DNA of 64,000 bases from Marchantia polymorpha subsp. ruderalis (lineage: Eukaryota; Streptophyta; Marchantiopsida; Marchantiales; Marchantiaceae). The stretch is taken from NCBI GenBank assembly GCA_037833965.1, contig AP031351.1:19046501-19110500 (forward strand), given 5' to 3'. The position numbers and the translations under genes were made by a program. The notes below the pieces were generated by a model that was not told the origin of the DNA, ran no database searches, and worked only from the letters and a program-made list of their open reading frames with translations. Shown here piece by piece: positions 21,076-31,790 of this stretch. Position 1 is the stretch's first letter. Every line of letters begins with the position of its first letter.

Positions 21076-23431
21076 TCATCTGCTATGTCTCCTGCGCGAC
21101 GGACTACCGCGCACTAACTCCCTACCCGACCAATCGTCGACTCTGCTGCGCAACCCCAGCTGCTGAAGCACCTCGGTCACCTCTGCCTCGAGGTTCGCAA
21201 TGGCGTCACGCGACCTCAACAGAAAACCGTCTAACCTCTTCGCGACCCGCCGCCGGCTCCAACTGTCACATAACATCAATTCCACCGCACGAATCTCTAA
21301 TCCGCGTAGGATGATTCTCTCCTGCGCAGCCACTTCCCAATGAGTGTAACCTCTGAAACAGTGGTTCACTCGCTCTGCCAACTCTTCTCGCGTGCGATCT
21401 GCCGCACGCCGGCGATCGACTTCAACCTCTACCGGCTGCAGCTCTGCCTCCGCACGCTACACTCTCAATTCGCCGCACTGCAATTGCAGGTGACGAATTA
21501 ACTCTTCATCGGCTTGACGTGCGCTCTGACACTGCTCTAGTAACCGTGTCTATCGCACGAGCTCCTCTGACAAGATGCGATTCAGAGCTTGCTTAGAATC
21601 AAGATCCTCCGCGAGCTTCTCTCGCTGCTTCACCAATTCCTTCTTCGCTTCCTCGATCTTCTCTTCCTGCATCTTGTGGACCACCTTCTGCAATTTCCGC
21701 GAAATGACCAAGTGTCCACGCAGGGCGTCGTTCTTCAACCGCAGGTTCTTGATTGTCTCGTCCAAGGAAGCCAACAAGCTACTAATCCTGACCTTGGTGC
21801 GCGTTTGCCTGCGCACCAATTCGACATAGGACCCAGGATGGCGGGGATCAGCATACTTTGCCACCTTGCGATCGAGGTACCTCAGCAGAGGTACCACCTG
21901 CTCGCACAACGCTGCTGTCGGCGTGCCTTGCACCGACTCCTCTTCCTGCTCCTCCGAGCTCGATTCATCTTCTTCATCCTCCGAATTGAGGATTTTGGTC
22001 GCCACGGAATTCCCCGGCGATTCCCGGGATGTGGGTTGCGTGGCTTCTGCTGCCGCTGCCGCCGCACTACTCCCTGCTAAAATGTCTAAGGCGGTGGGAG
22101 ACCCTGCTCGCGACAAGTCCGCTCCTCCCGTCTGATCTGCTAGCGCCGAAGGCACATGTGCCTCCTCCTTCCGTCCTTCATCCGTTCCCTCACATTGGGT
22201 CTATGCCAAAGGCGTCTACCGCCGAAAACGCTTGACCCGAAGTCCGTTGAGCCGAAGGCTCCTCCTCACTCCTCTGCTGCGCCGAAGGCTCTTGACTCGA
22301 AGTCGAGTCATCAAATGGTACTTGCTCGGAAGCGAAGCACCTGTCCGTTGTCGGCACATTCGTCGGTGCCGCATGTTGTCTCCCTTGACCCGAAGGCCTT
22401 CTCGCTTCCGTCGAAGGCGTCCGTGCCTTCGGCGCAGGGAGGTCCGATGACCTCTCTACAGTTCGTGCACTCACATCCTCCCCCAAGAATGACGAGTTTC
22501 TTCTTTCTGCAGCACGCCCTGTCTCTGCGCTGCTTGCCGTCAAGACGAGCCTTCGTGCCTTCTGCTTGGGCCGACTGCATAGCTTTGTTAGTGGCCGCTT
22601 TCGATTGGAAGCAGCAGCATCGCGTTGCTGGCTCTACTCCGCTTCTCCTTCCCACTTCTGCTTCCGCGGCACTCGTGCTGCGAGTGGTTCTCCCTCCGCC
22701 CTCGATTGAGCTGGTGGCGTGGAGGCGGGTGTCTCGTCTTTGTCGGTATCGACTTTAACGTCCTTCACATATCGGCCCGGATTGCTGCGTGACAGCAATG
22801 GGAATTGTACTCGCTCTGTTGCGGTCAAACATCCCATCGACCGATAGAAATTGATCAAGAAGGGGGAGAGGTGATTGATCGATCTTCCCTTCTCCTCGAA
22901 TGCATGTTGTCTCGTCGCCTTCCACAGAATGAGAGCCCAATGAATCGGAGCTCCGGCCAACGCCAGCTCCACGAACGCCACCTGCCAAGAAGTCATGTAG
23001 GTGGTCATGTGCGGCAACAAAAGTTGAATGAGTGGTACCGCAACATTTCTCCGTAAGCGATCCTTGTAGTCCCGAGTCTTGTACCCGTTCTTGCCCGACT
23101 TGCTATGCTTAAACAGCTTCGCGAAGGTAGCTTCTTCCTCCTTCGAGACATTGACACTCTCGCACTCAAAAAGAAGATGGCCTTCTTCTCCCGCGCATCT
23201 TCCCAACACCTGCTCCCAGTCGCTGACTTCCCATCGCTCTGGGTGTGATCAAAATCCGCGCGTAGGTTGATCCTTGCCCTTCAGCCACTCGGGAACCATA
23301 TCCTGGCACACCCAATTCCATCCCCACATGAGGAAATCGAGTTTCACTACTGTCAGCATGTGCTGGAATGTGCGCAACCCAATCTGCGGTAGCTTCAGCG
23401 GAATCATCTGCAGCTGTGTAACCTTCGACAT
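21076..23431 (-). pseudogene. Long-ORF family protein of element D, broken
   Basis: ATG at 23431 (MSKVTQLQMIPLKLPQIGL, then LDFLMWGWNW). TGA at 23249-23251 replaces the Arg of the C-element GFRPHPERW block; element J has TGA at the same codon. The N-domain continues at 22634-23209 (MLGRCAGEEGHLLFE, MTSWQVAFVELALAG, NFYRSMGCLT). The linker occupies 22190-22543 in another frame. PLLRYLDRK and SYVELV with the first coiled-coil part lie at 21550-22155, and the end (LQQLGLRSR) at 21076-21381. It has at least two frameshifts plus stops, and its function is unknown. Confidence 0.7.
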
Positions 23432-24116
23432 CGCGTTCTTGAATTCGATCGCGCACGTCAGAAGTCCGCAAACTCTCCTTCGCTGTCTCCAAGCTTCTTG
23501 CACGCGGACTCAATCACTCCGCGAGCTTCCGTTCTCACTAGCCAAACCCTCGAGTCGCGAACTCAGCTGCTGCACGCTATTCTGCAATTCCCCGCAAGTC
23601 GCAACTCTCTCTGATTTCTCTCCGCCGATTTCCTGCTGCGCAATTGTCGCTCCAACGAAATCAAAATCGAAATTGCAAGAATGAGACGTACGCCTTCGGC
23701 GAACAAGATTTCACCGTTTGACACTCGAGAGTGGAGATCGACCCACTTGATTGCCGCGCCGGCTTGGAGGCGTAACAGCCTCCTTCGCACACTCGGCTTC
23801 ACGCTCCGCCGTTGTGCGGGCTCACATGCACGAGAATTGAATTTGATTTCCGCCGTCGTCCGTCGACTTAGCCTTGCTTGCGCAGCGCCGAAGGCGTGGC
23901 GGCGAAGGACTTCGCCTCTTGCCGATTCCCGATTTTTCTCTCTCCGCATCGTCGAAGGCGTACGTCTTCCGTCAAAGTCACTCTCTCGTAGCGCCGAAGG
24001 CGTACCCTTGAAGGTGTCCGTTGACGAAGGCGCATTGCCAAATGCACTCTTGCCGCAAGTGTTTCGTTCCGCCGAAGGCGCACGTGTCCGCCGAAGACTG
24101 CCGAAGGCGTACGGCC

Positions 24117-24878
24117 TGCAACCTCCGAGCTGACTCTCACTCAGGTTTATCTCAGATGGCTTTCCAGTAGCTCATCATGATTCTAGAAGACTAGGATTCC
24201 GTATCATACTCATAACCTAAACACCCTCTCACACAATCTCTCAAGGTATCACTCCAACTCATACACTCATCGACACTCCAAGGTACTAAAAATTTGTCAC
24301 TCTTTCATACATGAAACAAGTCTCTACATATGAACTCTCCAAACTTGCTTGAGAGTCTCTTTCCTACCTCTCTATATATACTACTACCATAGTAACAAAT
24401 GGTAATTTCTATCTAACTTACTTTTACAAAGATAAACCATAGTAAAGTTGACTAGTTATCAATATGTGGCAACATGCCATTGGCCCCCTAAATCTTCTAG
24501 ATGTTTACTAATCCCTAGATTGAGGTGGCGACATGCCATTTGTGCCTTTCCAACTTCTAGAACTTCCACTTTCCACTAAGTCAACATTAGACTTAGTCTA
24601 ACCAATGGAATACTCCTTACTTTAGTCAAACCAATCAAAACTAAACATGAAGTTCAAAAGTCTTTTCTCTTGGAATCTAGACTTTTGTACAAGACAAAAT
24701 AGAAGTGCTCACTCAAATCTTCTAGAACTTCTCTAGTTATTCCGCCAAGTATAGACATTATAGCTAAACTAGCTAGACTTAGTCATAACTAGCTAGATTT
24801 AGTCATAACTATCATAACCATGATTAACTCCTTGGCTAATTCTAGTTTTATTTCACACATGCAATATCTGGTCTTACA
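24117..24878 (-). mobile_element. Solo-LTR-like repeat, copy 3, TSD GGCC
   Basis: 762 bp. On the element strand TGTAAGACC...GGAGGTTGCA, with GGCC at 24113-24116 and 24879-24882. It sits in the GCCGAAGGC-rich 5' domain of element D, so that removing it rejoins 'GTACGGCCGAAG'. It is collinear with copies 1 and 2 and contains the TATATATA box shared by the family. Confidence 0.7.
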
Positions 24879-26039
24879 GGCCGAAGTTGCACCATCGAAG
24901 GCGTTGACCTAATATCGATGCGCTGGCGCCGAAGGGGTTCAGGCGAAGGAGTACATCGCCGAAGGCGTTGCCCGGAAGGCGCTTGAGCCGAAGGCGCTCC
25001 TATCAGTAACTTCCGACACTCATAACTCAGTGCTCCCTTATTCGTTCTAAGAATTCTTGAGCTCGTTAGAATAAGCGCTTTGAGTTCTTTCCAACAAAAC
25101 CCTAATCAGATCAAGGCGTTATGAATTGAAACAGTTATGAGGGATTCACTCTAGCACCGAAGGCGTCTATCGCCGAAGGCGTTTTCTCCTGCTCGCGCCG
25201 AAGGCGCTTCCCCTTAGTAGGACCCGTCCGTTCGGACCAGGGCGCCTGTCTCGGACATTGCGCCCAACTCGATGATTCTCAATGATTCTCCGTGACCCGC
25301 GATCATCCATTTTCACTCTATTTTAGTGTACCGATTACTATTTACAGTTGCTGCTGCGGTACTGTTTTCCAAAAATGTTTAAATTCCGCACAAAAACAAA
25401 AAGTGGATTACTGAAAAAGCTGAGAGGATCTGCAAGTAGTCGGCCAACTCCGAATTTACAACCCTTCCACTAGTTACTGCTAGTGCAGGACATCCGAGTT
25501 GGACTTCCTACTTTGGATGTGGTACCTTCGTCAAACCAAAGTCACTTTCACGCGGTGAACAACACACTTAACTCACAAAACGCGCAGAAAATATAGAAAT
25601 CCGAACTGAGAAACTCAATTGAGAAAAGATCCAGTGTCACAACTTAACAGTCTATTGACGAGTTTGAATTCTCAGGCACTAGTCATTCCCAGAAATACTG
25701 CGGAGGCTACCTCCGAAGGCGCCTCAAGCAGCGTAACACACACAACCTGAATTTACAACCAAGGCTTACTCCGAAGTTTAACAAAACTTCACTTTGGCAT
25801 TCAGGGGGAAAAATCCCGAAGGAATACAAACAAGGAAAATTGTCTGAAGATGTAAGTCCAAACTTGAAGTCCGACTAGACTATCTGCTAGCTTAGAACAC
25901 TCAGGCAAAAACCTTCGGCTGTAGGCTGCAGTAACTTTGACAATTCTACAACTCCTCTTGCACGGTGACAGAACAGAATACACAAAAGCGCAGAGGAAAC
26001 GACTTCCTAAACTGAACTTTCGAAACTGGAAAATCCTCT

Positions 26040-26067
26040 CAAGGCCAACGCCTTGAACTACTTTATA
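26040..26067 (-). promoter_or_regulatory. TATAAAG box and hairpin after the element J ORF
   Basis: TATAAAG at 26061-26067 on the element strand precedes CAAGGC-(GTTG)-GCCTTG at 26040-26055. Confidence 0.5.
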
Positions 26068-26091
26068 CACTCTAAGATCCTAGCTACCTAG

Positions 26092-28089
26092 CGCTGCAAT
26101 CTCCCATCGAGTATAACCTCTAAGGCACCGGTCAACTCGCGCTACTAACTCCTCCCGCGTGCAATCTATCGCGCGCCGGTTGTGGCCTTCAAACTCCACT
26201 AACTACAACTCCGCCTCCGCACGCTGCGCTCTCAATTCGTCGCACCGCGATTGCAGTCGACGCTGTAACTCCTCGTCCGTCTTCCGTGCGAGTTCACTCT
26301 TCTCCAGCAACCGCGTCTGCCGCACGAGCTCCTCTGCCAAGATGCAATTCTGAGCTCGCTCGAAATTGAGCTCTGCCTCGATCTTCGCACTCTGCTCTTC
26401 AAAATCGCGCTGGACATTGGCCGCTGCGTCATCTCGCAGCTGAAGCGCTGTCTTCTGTGAAAGGGCACAATGGTCCTGCAGGCTATTGTACCGTTACTCC
26501 AACTGCCAGTACTTCTGATCCATGGCTATCAGCTCAGAATTCGTTGCTACCTTAATCCGAGTCCGATTCCTGACCAACTCAACGTAGGATCCACGATGGC
26601 GGGGATCCGCGTACCTCGTTGCCTTGCGATCAAGGTACCGTAGTAGCAGTACCACCTGCTCGCAAAGCACTCCGGTCGGTGTACCTCACACCGACTCCAC
26701 TTCCTCCTCCTCCGATCTCGTGTCGTCCTCGGTGTCGAGGATCTCTGTTGCCGCAGAAATCCTCGGCGATTCTTTGGAGCTGGGTCGCCCAGCTTCTTCT
26801 GCCGCGATCGCCGCTCCACGTCCTGCCAACATCTCCAAGGGGGTGGGAGATCTTGTGCCTGGTGGGCCTACTTAACCTGCCCAAATTGCTACCGCCGAAG
26901 GCACTTGTGCTGAAGGCGTCTGTGCCGAAGGCACACGTGTCTCCTCCTACCTGCCTTCGTCCTCCGCAGGCTGCTCAAGTTGCGTCTGCGCCGAAGGCGC
27001 TTGACCCGAAGTCGAGTCATCGAAGTGTACTTGCTAGGAAGCCAAGCACTTCTCCGTCGCTCGCACGCTGGCCGGTGCCGCATGCCGTCTTCCTTGTCCG
27101 AAGGCGTCCGTGCCTTCGGTGTAGGGAGGCCAGCTGTCCTCCCAAGAACTCCTACACTCGCATCCTCCCCCGAGGATGGCGAGTCTCTCGTCTCTGCAAC
27201 TCGTCCTGTGTCTGTGCTGCTCGCCGGCAGAACAAGCTTGCGTGCCTTCTGCTTCGGCCGACTTGAGTGCTCGTGAAGCAGCGGGCACTTCCCGCTGGCT
27301 CTGGTCCGCTTCCCCATCCCACTTCCGCTTCCGCGATACTCGTACTGCCCGCAATTCGTCCTCTGCTCTTGGTCGAGCTGGTGGTGTGCAGGCGGACGCT
27401 TCGTCAGTGTCGGTATTGACCTCGATGTCCTTCACATATCTACCCGGATTGCTTCGTGATAGCAAGGGAAATTGTACCCGCTTCGACGTTGTCAAACACC
27501 CTATCGACCGATAGAAATTAATGAAGAAGGGAGAGAGGTGATTGATCGATCCCCCCTTCTCCTCCTGCGCGTGTTGTTGCGTTGCCTTCCATAGAATCCG
27601 AGCCCAATGGATCGGACTTCCTCTCAACGGAGCTTCACAAACCCCGCCTGCCAAGATGTCATGTAGGTGGTCAGTTGCGGCTGTAAAATCTGGAGGAGTG
27701 CTACCGCGACATTCCTACACATGCGATCCTTGTAGTCACGGGTCTTGTACCCGTTCTTGGTCGACTTGCAGTTCTTGAAAAGTGCACCGAAGGAAATTTC
27801 TTCTTCCTTCGTGACCTGCACACTCGAGGAGAAGGTCGCCTTGCTCTTTCGCGCACCTTTCCAAGACATGCTCCCAATCACTAACCTGCCACCTCTCCGG
27901 ATGCAGTCAAAAACCGCGCGGAGGTTGGTTCTTCTCCCGCAGCCACTCCCTAACCATCTTCGGGCACACCCAATTCCATCCCCATAGGAGCAAATCAAGC
28001 TTCACTACCGACAGCTCGTTTTGAAATGCGCTCAGTCCGATCTGCGGCACTTTCAGTAGAACCATCCGCAACTGCGTTGACCTGGCCAT
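26092..28089 (-). pseudogene. Long-ORF family protein of element J, broken, C-terminus deleted
   Basis: ATG at 28089 (MARSTQLRMVLLKVPQIGL, LDLLLWGWNW). TGA at 27907-27909 lies at the codon that is also TGA in D. The N-domain continues at 27624-27880 and 27034-27654 (HWARILWK, NFYRSIGCLT). The linker runs to about 26890. PLLRYLDRK with SYVELV-like residues follows at about 26590-26650. The coiled coil is cut shortly after the TRWE block at about 26100, and roughly 250 bp that would encode the last ~85 residues are missing before the 3' domain. Confidence 0.65.
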
Positions 28090-28354
28090 TGAGTTCTTGA
28101 AAGTTTTCGCGCACTCCCGCTCTCTGCTGACGCGAACTTCTTACAACTCTCTGCGCACTCGGCTACTGCGCGTCGGGAGCTCGGCGAACTTACTGTAATT
28201 TCTCTTTGCAATTCTCTCCCACTCTCTTAAACCTTCCGCGAGCCCACCGCTGACTCTCTGTGTACTCGCTTCGCGAGCTCATTTGCTTCAGCTCTCCTCC
28301 TCTGATGAACACCTCCACATATTTCCAGTCTGCCTCTGCCACATGAGTTTGTTC

Positions 28355-28372
28355 CTCCGAGCTCCGATACCA
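28355..28372 (-). other. Primer-binding-site-like sequence TGGTATCGGAGC
   Basis: On the minus strand TTGGTATCGGAGCTCGG matches the initiator-tRNA-Met primer site (TGGTATCAGAGC...) at about 13 of 16 positions, and TCA lies a few bases upstream of it. It stands about 270 bp before the ATG of the element J ORF. It may be chance, because the sequence beyond it reads as gypsy coding remnant rather than an LTR. Confidence 0.3.
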
Positions 28373-28574
28373 ATTTGAGGGAGACCTAAGGATAGTCCTT
28401 GACGTCTTGGCCCACCACTATTCCGGTTGGTGTAGTCTTGAAATGCAAGGGTTCCTCCAACTTCGCAGTTTGCACAGTAGTCTCGTCCTCTTGAGTTCCA
28501 TCGACATGCACCAAACCCACCTCAGTAATATCCAACTCGTCTAGCCATGGGGTGAGGCCTCCTTGTATCCACTC

Positions 28575-29216
28575 TTACTCTGCAAGAATCTCGCATAGTT
28601 CCAATAGCAGATACTCTTCTCCCTGTGAACTCATCAGCTCATTCTTGAAAATTTCGTGATGAGAAATCATCATGGCATCACAAATAGACTCTGGATAATC
28701 TCTCAACCATTGAGCAAACTCTCCATCATCACTTCTGTAGTAAAAACTAGGACCTAAGCTACCTGACCTTACATCTATTCTATTTTTTCTGTCATTCGAC
28801 TGAATCACTCCCACTAAAGTGTCATCACCCTTGGCCTCGTTTTTCTGTTCTTCCTTCCCTGAAGATAGCTCAGGATCCTCTCTCATCCCTCCACCTACGG
28901 ACCCTATTGACACCTTGACTCTGTTATCCTGAGGACCATATGTGATTGATGGCTTCAGTCCTCCCCAATCTACGATGGCATTAGCCATTCTCAACCAAGG
29001 TCTTCCCAATAGAATGGGGAAGGTGTCCTTGTTTGAATGCATCTTAAACACATGAAAGGTGACGATGTACTCCTCACCACCAGTGGACAAACGGCAATCT
29101 TTAATCATCCCCACTGGTACAGCTGAAGTCTGATTGGCCATATTGATAATGAAAAGTTGGGGGACTTTCAAATTCAAACCTAACTTTCTCATGATGTGTT
29201 CAGGCAATACGTTCAA
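28575..29216 (-). pseudogene. Gypsy aspartic protease, main part
   Basis: The frame GLNVLPEHIMRKLGLNL, a VTFHVFKMHS block, then ILLGRPWLRMANAIVDW is the retropepsin pattern of plant Ty3/gypsy elements, ending before the flap-to-RT spacer. The catalytic DGGSG lies across a one-base shift: the Asp is encoded in the upstream frame (29228-29230) and a G is missing from the G run at 29224-29227. After the stop near 28575 an acidic spacer-like reading persists to about 28390. Confidence 0.7.
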
Positions 29217-29797
29217 ACCACTACCCCATCAACTAATACATTGGGAATCACCTTGTCTACTACTACCACCTCTATCTCCACAGGTTTGACATCTTGACTT
29301 CTTTTTTGCAGATGAACTCTAGCAGCAACTCTAGTCTTCGTCTTCCTACTCCTTCTATGCACTGGAATGCCCTCTTTCAAAGTCTTACGAGCAATAGGAG
29401 ATATTTCCAGCAACTGACCAAAAGTGATGTCTGCCTTCAGCGAACTTAGATCTGCCCACAAATTGTACTTCTCAGACTCTCTCCTTCTCTGACATGTCAT
29501 ATCCTCCCACTCTTTCACAGGAATCCCAAGTCCTTTCCACTCTTGTGATTCATTGCTTTCTGAATCTTGCGTAACAGGTGGCACCTCTGCATCATGCAGA
29601 ATCTCATCTCTTTTCTCCTTTGCCCTTGTAATCCTCCTTGCTCTCCTCGCCACTCTCTCAAGATCAGAGAGATGAGGAGGCTCCTCAGAAGAAGTCTCTC
29701 CTTGCACATGTTCGTCCTTCTCAGTTTGCATCTTTCGATGCATAGCTCTGGTGATGACCGCAAGAGCCGGAGCTTCCTGCATAATCACTTCATCCAA
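29213..29797 (-). pseudogene. Gypsy polyprotein segment between nucleocapsid and protease
   Basis: A charged, Glu/Arg-rich segment (EEPPHLSDLERVARRARR) followed by LWADLSSLKADITFGQLL, a 'module' commonly found before the protease of plant gypsy elements, and VIPNVLVDG, which is the start of the protease active site. The frame is then lost. In an intact element it would be fused to both neighbours. Confidence 0.65.
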
Positions 29798-29962
29798 ACT
29801 TTTTAACTTATAAGTAATCAGGTTAGCATGTGGAGGCCACTGATCCTGCTCTTGTTCGACTATTCCCTTACCAAGATCAGAGCTACTACGTTGGACATCT
29901 TCATTGTCATTTGCAAATCTAGCATCTTGAGAGTTTGAAGAACATGGATCTGCAAAAGAAAT

Positions 29963-30536
29963 CTATTTTCTGTTGTCACTATGAGGTTCATCTCGTGGTT
30001 CACTTTGGATGGGAATATATCTGTTAACAGTCTGCAGTCCAACATGTGGATTGAAAGTCTGTTTGTTGTTCTCATGATCATAATACAAGTTAGGAGGTCT
30101 AAGATTGTTAGAATGCTCATTCTGTGGTCTTGCATCCCTCATATTTTCTCTAGCCTGGTAAGGACTAACAACATGCTGAGGCATCCTAATAACTTTGTCT
30201 GGTTGCCGACATTGGTTAGAGGGATGACTACCTCCACAGTTACTACACTCATTAACTCCAACTTCAGGCCAACACTGACCTAGATAGTGCCACCTACCAC
30301 AAAAAGCATGCAACTCTTTTCTCTCCATGTTCTGACCAACTTGACGCCTAGGAGGTCCTCTGTACCCGTTTTGACCCTGGTAGTTTGGTCCTTGGCCCCT
30401 TTGATGTTGCACAGGTGGGCCACCGCTCATTCTGTTGTCACGGTTTGGCACCACTCCACAAAATTGCCTGGTATGTCTAGATTGACCACAGTGGACACAC
30501 CACATGCCAGAAGGATGTCTGCCAAACATGACTGGA
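29963..30536 (-). pseudogene. Gypsy nucleocapsid with CCHC zinc knuckles
   Basis: CVHCGQSRHTRQFC and CSNCGGSHPSNQC are complete CX2CX4HX4C knuckles. Between them FCGRWHYLGQC is a partial third. Gln/Asn/Gly-rich RNA-binding-like linkers separate them. The frame is offset by one base from the capsid part at a G5/C5 run (30537-30541), so this is either a recent mutation or, less likely, a frameshift site used in translation. Confidence 0.7.
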
Positions 30537-31608
30537 GGGGGAAGACCAGGCCCAGGCTGTGACTCCTGATCATCAAGGCCATCTGATTCGTGATATTCTG
30601 CATTTGCTTCATCATAGTCTCTTGAAAGCCCACTTGGCTAGCATTTAATCTCTTCTCTATATCTGCTAGGTTAGGATCTACAGTAGGGGCTGGCAATGCT
30701 AAAACAGTTGTTGGCTCTCTGGCTTGTTGAATTGACTCAATGAGGGAATATGGGGCTTGACCCCGCTGCTTACTTAAGTCTCCTTCAATTGCTCTGGGAC
30801 TAATTGGGATGAACTGAGGAATGGATTCATCCTTCTTCCTCCACAATCTATCATAGTCCTTGTCAATATTCTCTATCTCCCTGGCAGCCATCTTGGCCTC
30901 AGCAAGAGTTTGAGGGCTTCTCTCTAGTACACCTCTGATGGTCCCAGCTTTGAAAAAACCTTGGATAAGAAATTGTCTCAGCGTGTTGTCATTGAGCATT
31001 GTACCCACAAAACGCGCACAGACAAGATCAAATTTTCTAATGTAAGCTGAGATTTCCTCTTCCCTTCCCTGTTTTAACGATGCCAAAGCTCTCAATGCAG
31101 AACCCTGCCCCACCTCAGGCCTAAACTCATTCAAGAACTCCCTTTGCATATGGTCCCATCCCCCAAAATGACCTTCAGAATGATCCCTATACCACTCATA
31201 CGCCTCACCTTCCAGGGTAGTAGGAAACCAGACTAAACAATACCCTGGGTCCGTAATCAAAGAGCTGGCTAGCCTCTCAACATATCTTTCCATGTGCCTT
31301 GAAGGATCCTCGTCCTTCGTCCCATAGAACTTAGGCAGATTGAGTGGTATGACCACCGCTGCCAAATTCTGTGGAACCTGAATAGGAAGGCATCTTGGCC
31401 TCACGAGTGGGTCTATGGGAGGACTAGGAGGAGGGGCTGCTCTCCCTTCATCGTCAGCCATGCTGGTAGGTTCCTCAACCGACTTTTCATTGTCAGGTTC
31501 TACAATCACTTTACTCCTCGAGTAAGTCTTAGCAAAAGTTTGACAACCTATGCTTGCAGAGTGACCACTCTCCTCAAGGTTACTAGTTTTCTCTAAAGCT
31601 TCTAACAA
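30537..31608 (-). pseudogene. Gypsy gag capsid (Retrotrans_gag)
   Basis: About 355 residues open from MLEALEKTSN. The Retrotrans_gag core contains LPKFYGTKDEDPSRHMERY, ATT-LEG-AYEWYRDH, GWDHMQREFLNEF, LASLKQGREEEISAYIRKF and FLIQGF. Structural protein of the virus-like particle, with the nucleocapsid in the next frame. The ORF itself runs on to 30427 out of frame. Confidence 0.75.
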
Positions 31609-31759
31609 AGACTCGTCAACATGATCTACATGCAGAAATATCTCAAGTTTATTTTCTTCCTCGATTTCCTTATTCTCAGGTTTCTTCCTCCTGCGATGGT
31701 TTTTTCCAGTCCTGGCTCCAGGTTTGGTTTGTGCGATCTAGTTCTATTCTGCATTTACA

Positions 31760-31785
31760 AGATTCGACTCCCGGCAGACGCACCA
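31760..31785 (-). other. Gypsy primer binding site, TGGTGCGTCTGCCGGGAG
   Basis: On the minus strand TGGTGCGTCTGCCGGGAG is six bases after the LTR end (GGGTCACA) and continues TCGAATC, which fits the complement of a tRNA 3' end (TGG pairing with CCA, then acceptor and T-arm). I cannot name the tRNA with certainty. Confidence 0.65.
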
Positions 31786-31790
31786 TTTTA

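Larger units (their letters stand above)
20373..25413 (-). mobile_element. Element D, main segment (5' end, ORF and most of 3' domain)
   Basis: Continues the segment at 15127-15485 across element C. It contains 3' domain to about 21060, the broken ORF (21076-23431), and a 5' domain with GCCGAAGGC arrays that is itself split by a solo LTR (24117-24878). The 5' end is near 25413, reading AGTAATCCACTTTTTG on the element strand; the first bases differ from the TGTG of other copies. Flanks GGAAG (15122-15126) and AAAAG do not give a convincing duplication. To its right lies the 3' domain of element J. Confidence 0.65.
25414..28375 (-). mobile_element. Element J: long-ORF unit, both ends incomplete
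   Basis: Begins within the 3' domain (the last ~350 bp are missing). Continues through TATAAAG and hairpin (26040-26067) and a broken ORF (26092-28089) into a 5' leader that joins the gypsy pol remnant near 28375. It is closest to D in sequence. The missing 3' end should lie left of D but H is there instead, so the H/D/J junction has been rearranged. Confidence 0.6.

Noticed and set aside
22156-22758. 200-codon plus-strand ORF, and similar plus-strand ORFs at 17542-18138 and 26619-27266
   Set aside because: They are antisense shadows of the GC-rich linker of the long-ORF family; the minus-strand frame carries the conserved motifs.
23880-25210. CRISPR-like array from the repeated GCCGAAGGC motif
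   Set aside because: Repeats are short and self-complementary, spacing is irregular, spacers are not unique, and this is eukaryotic DNA.
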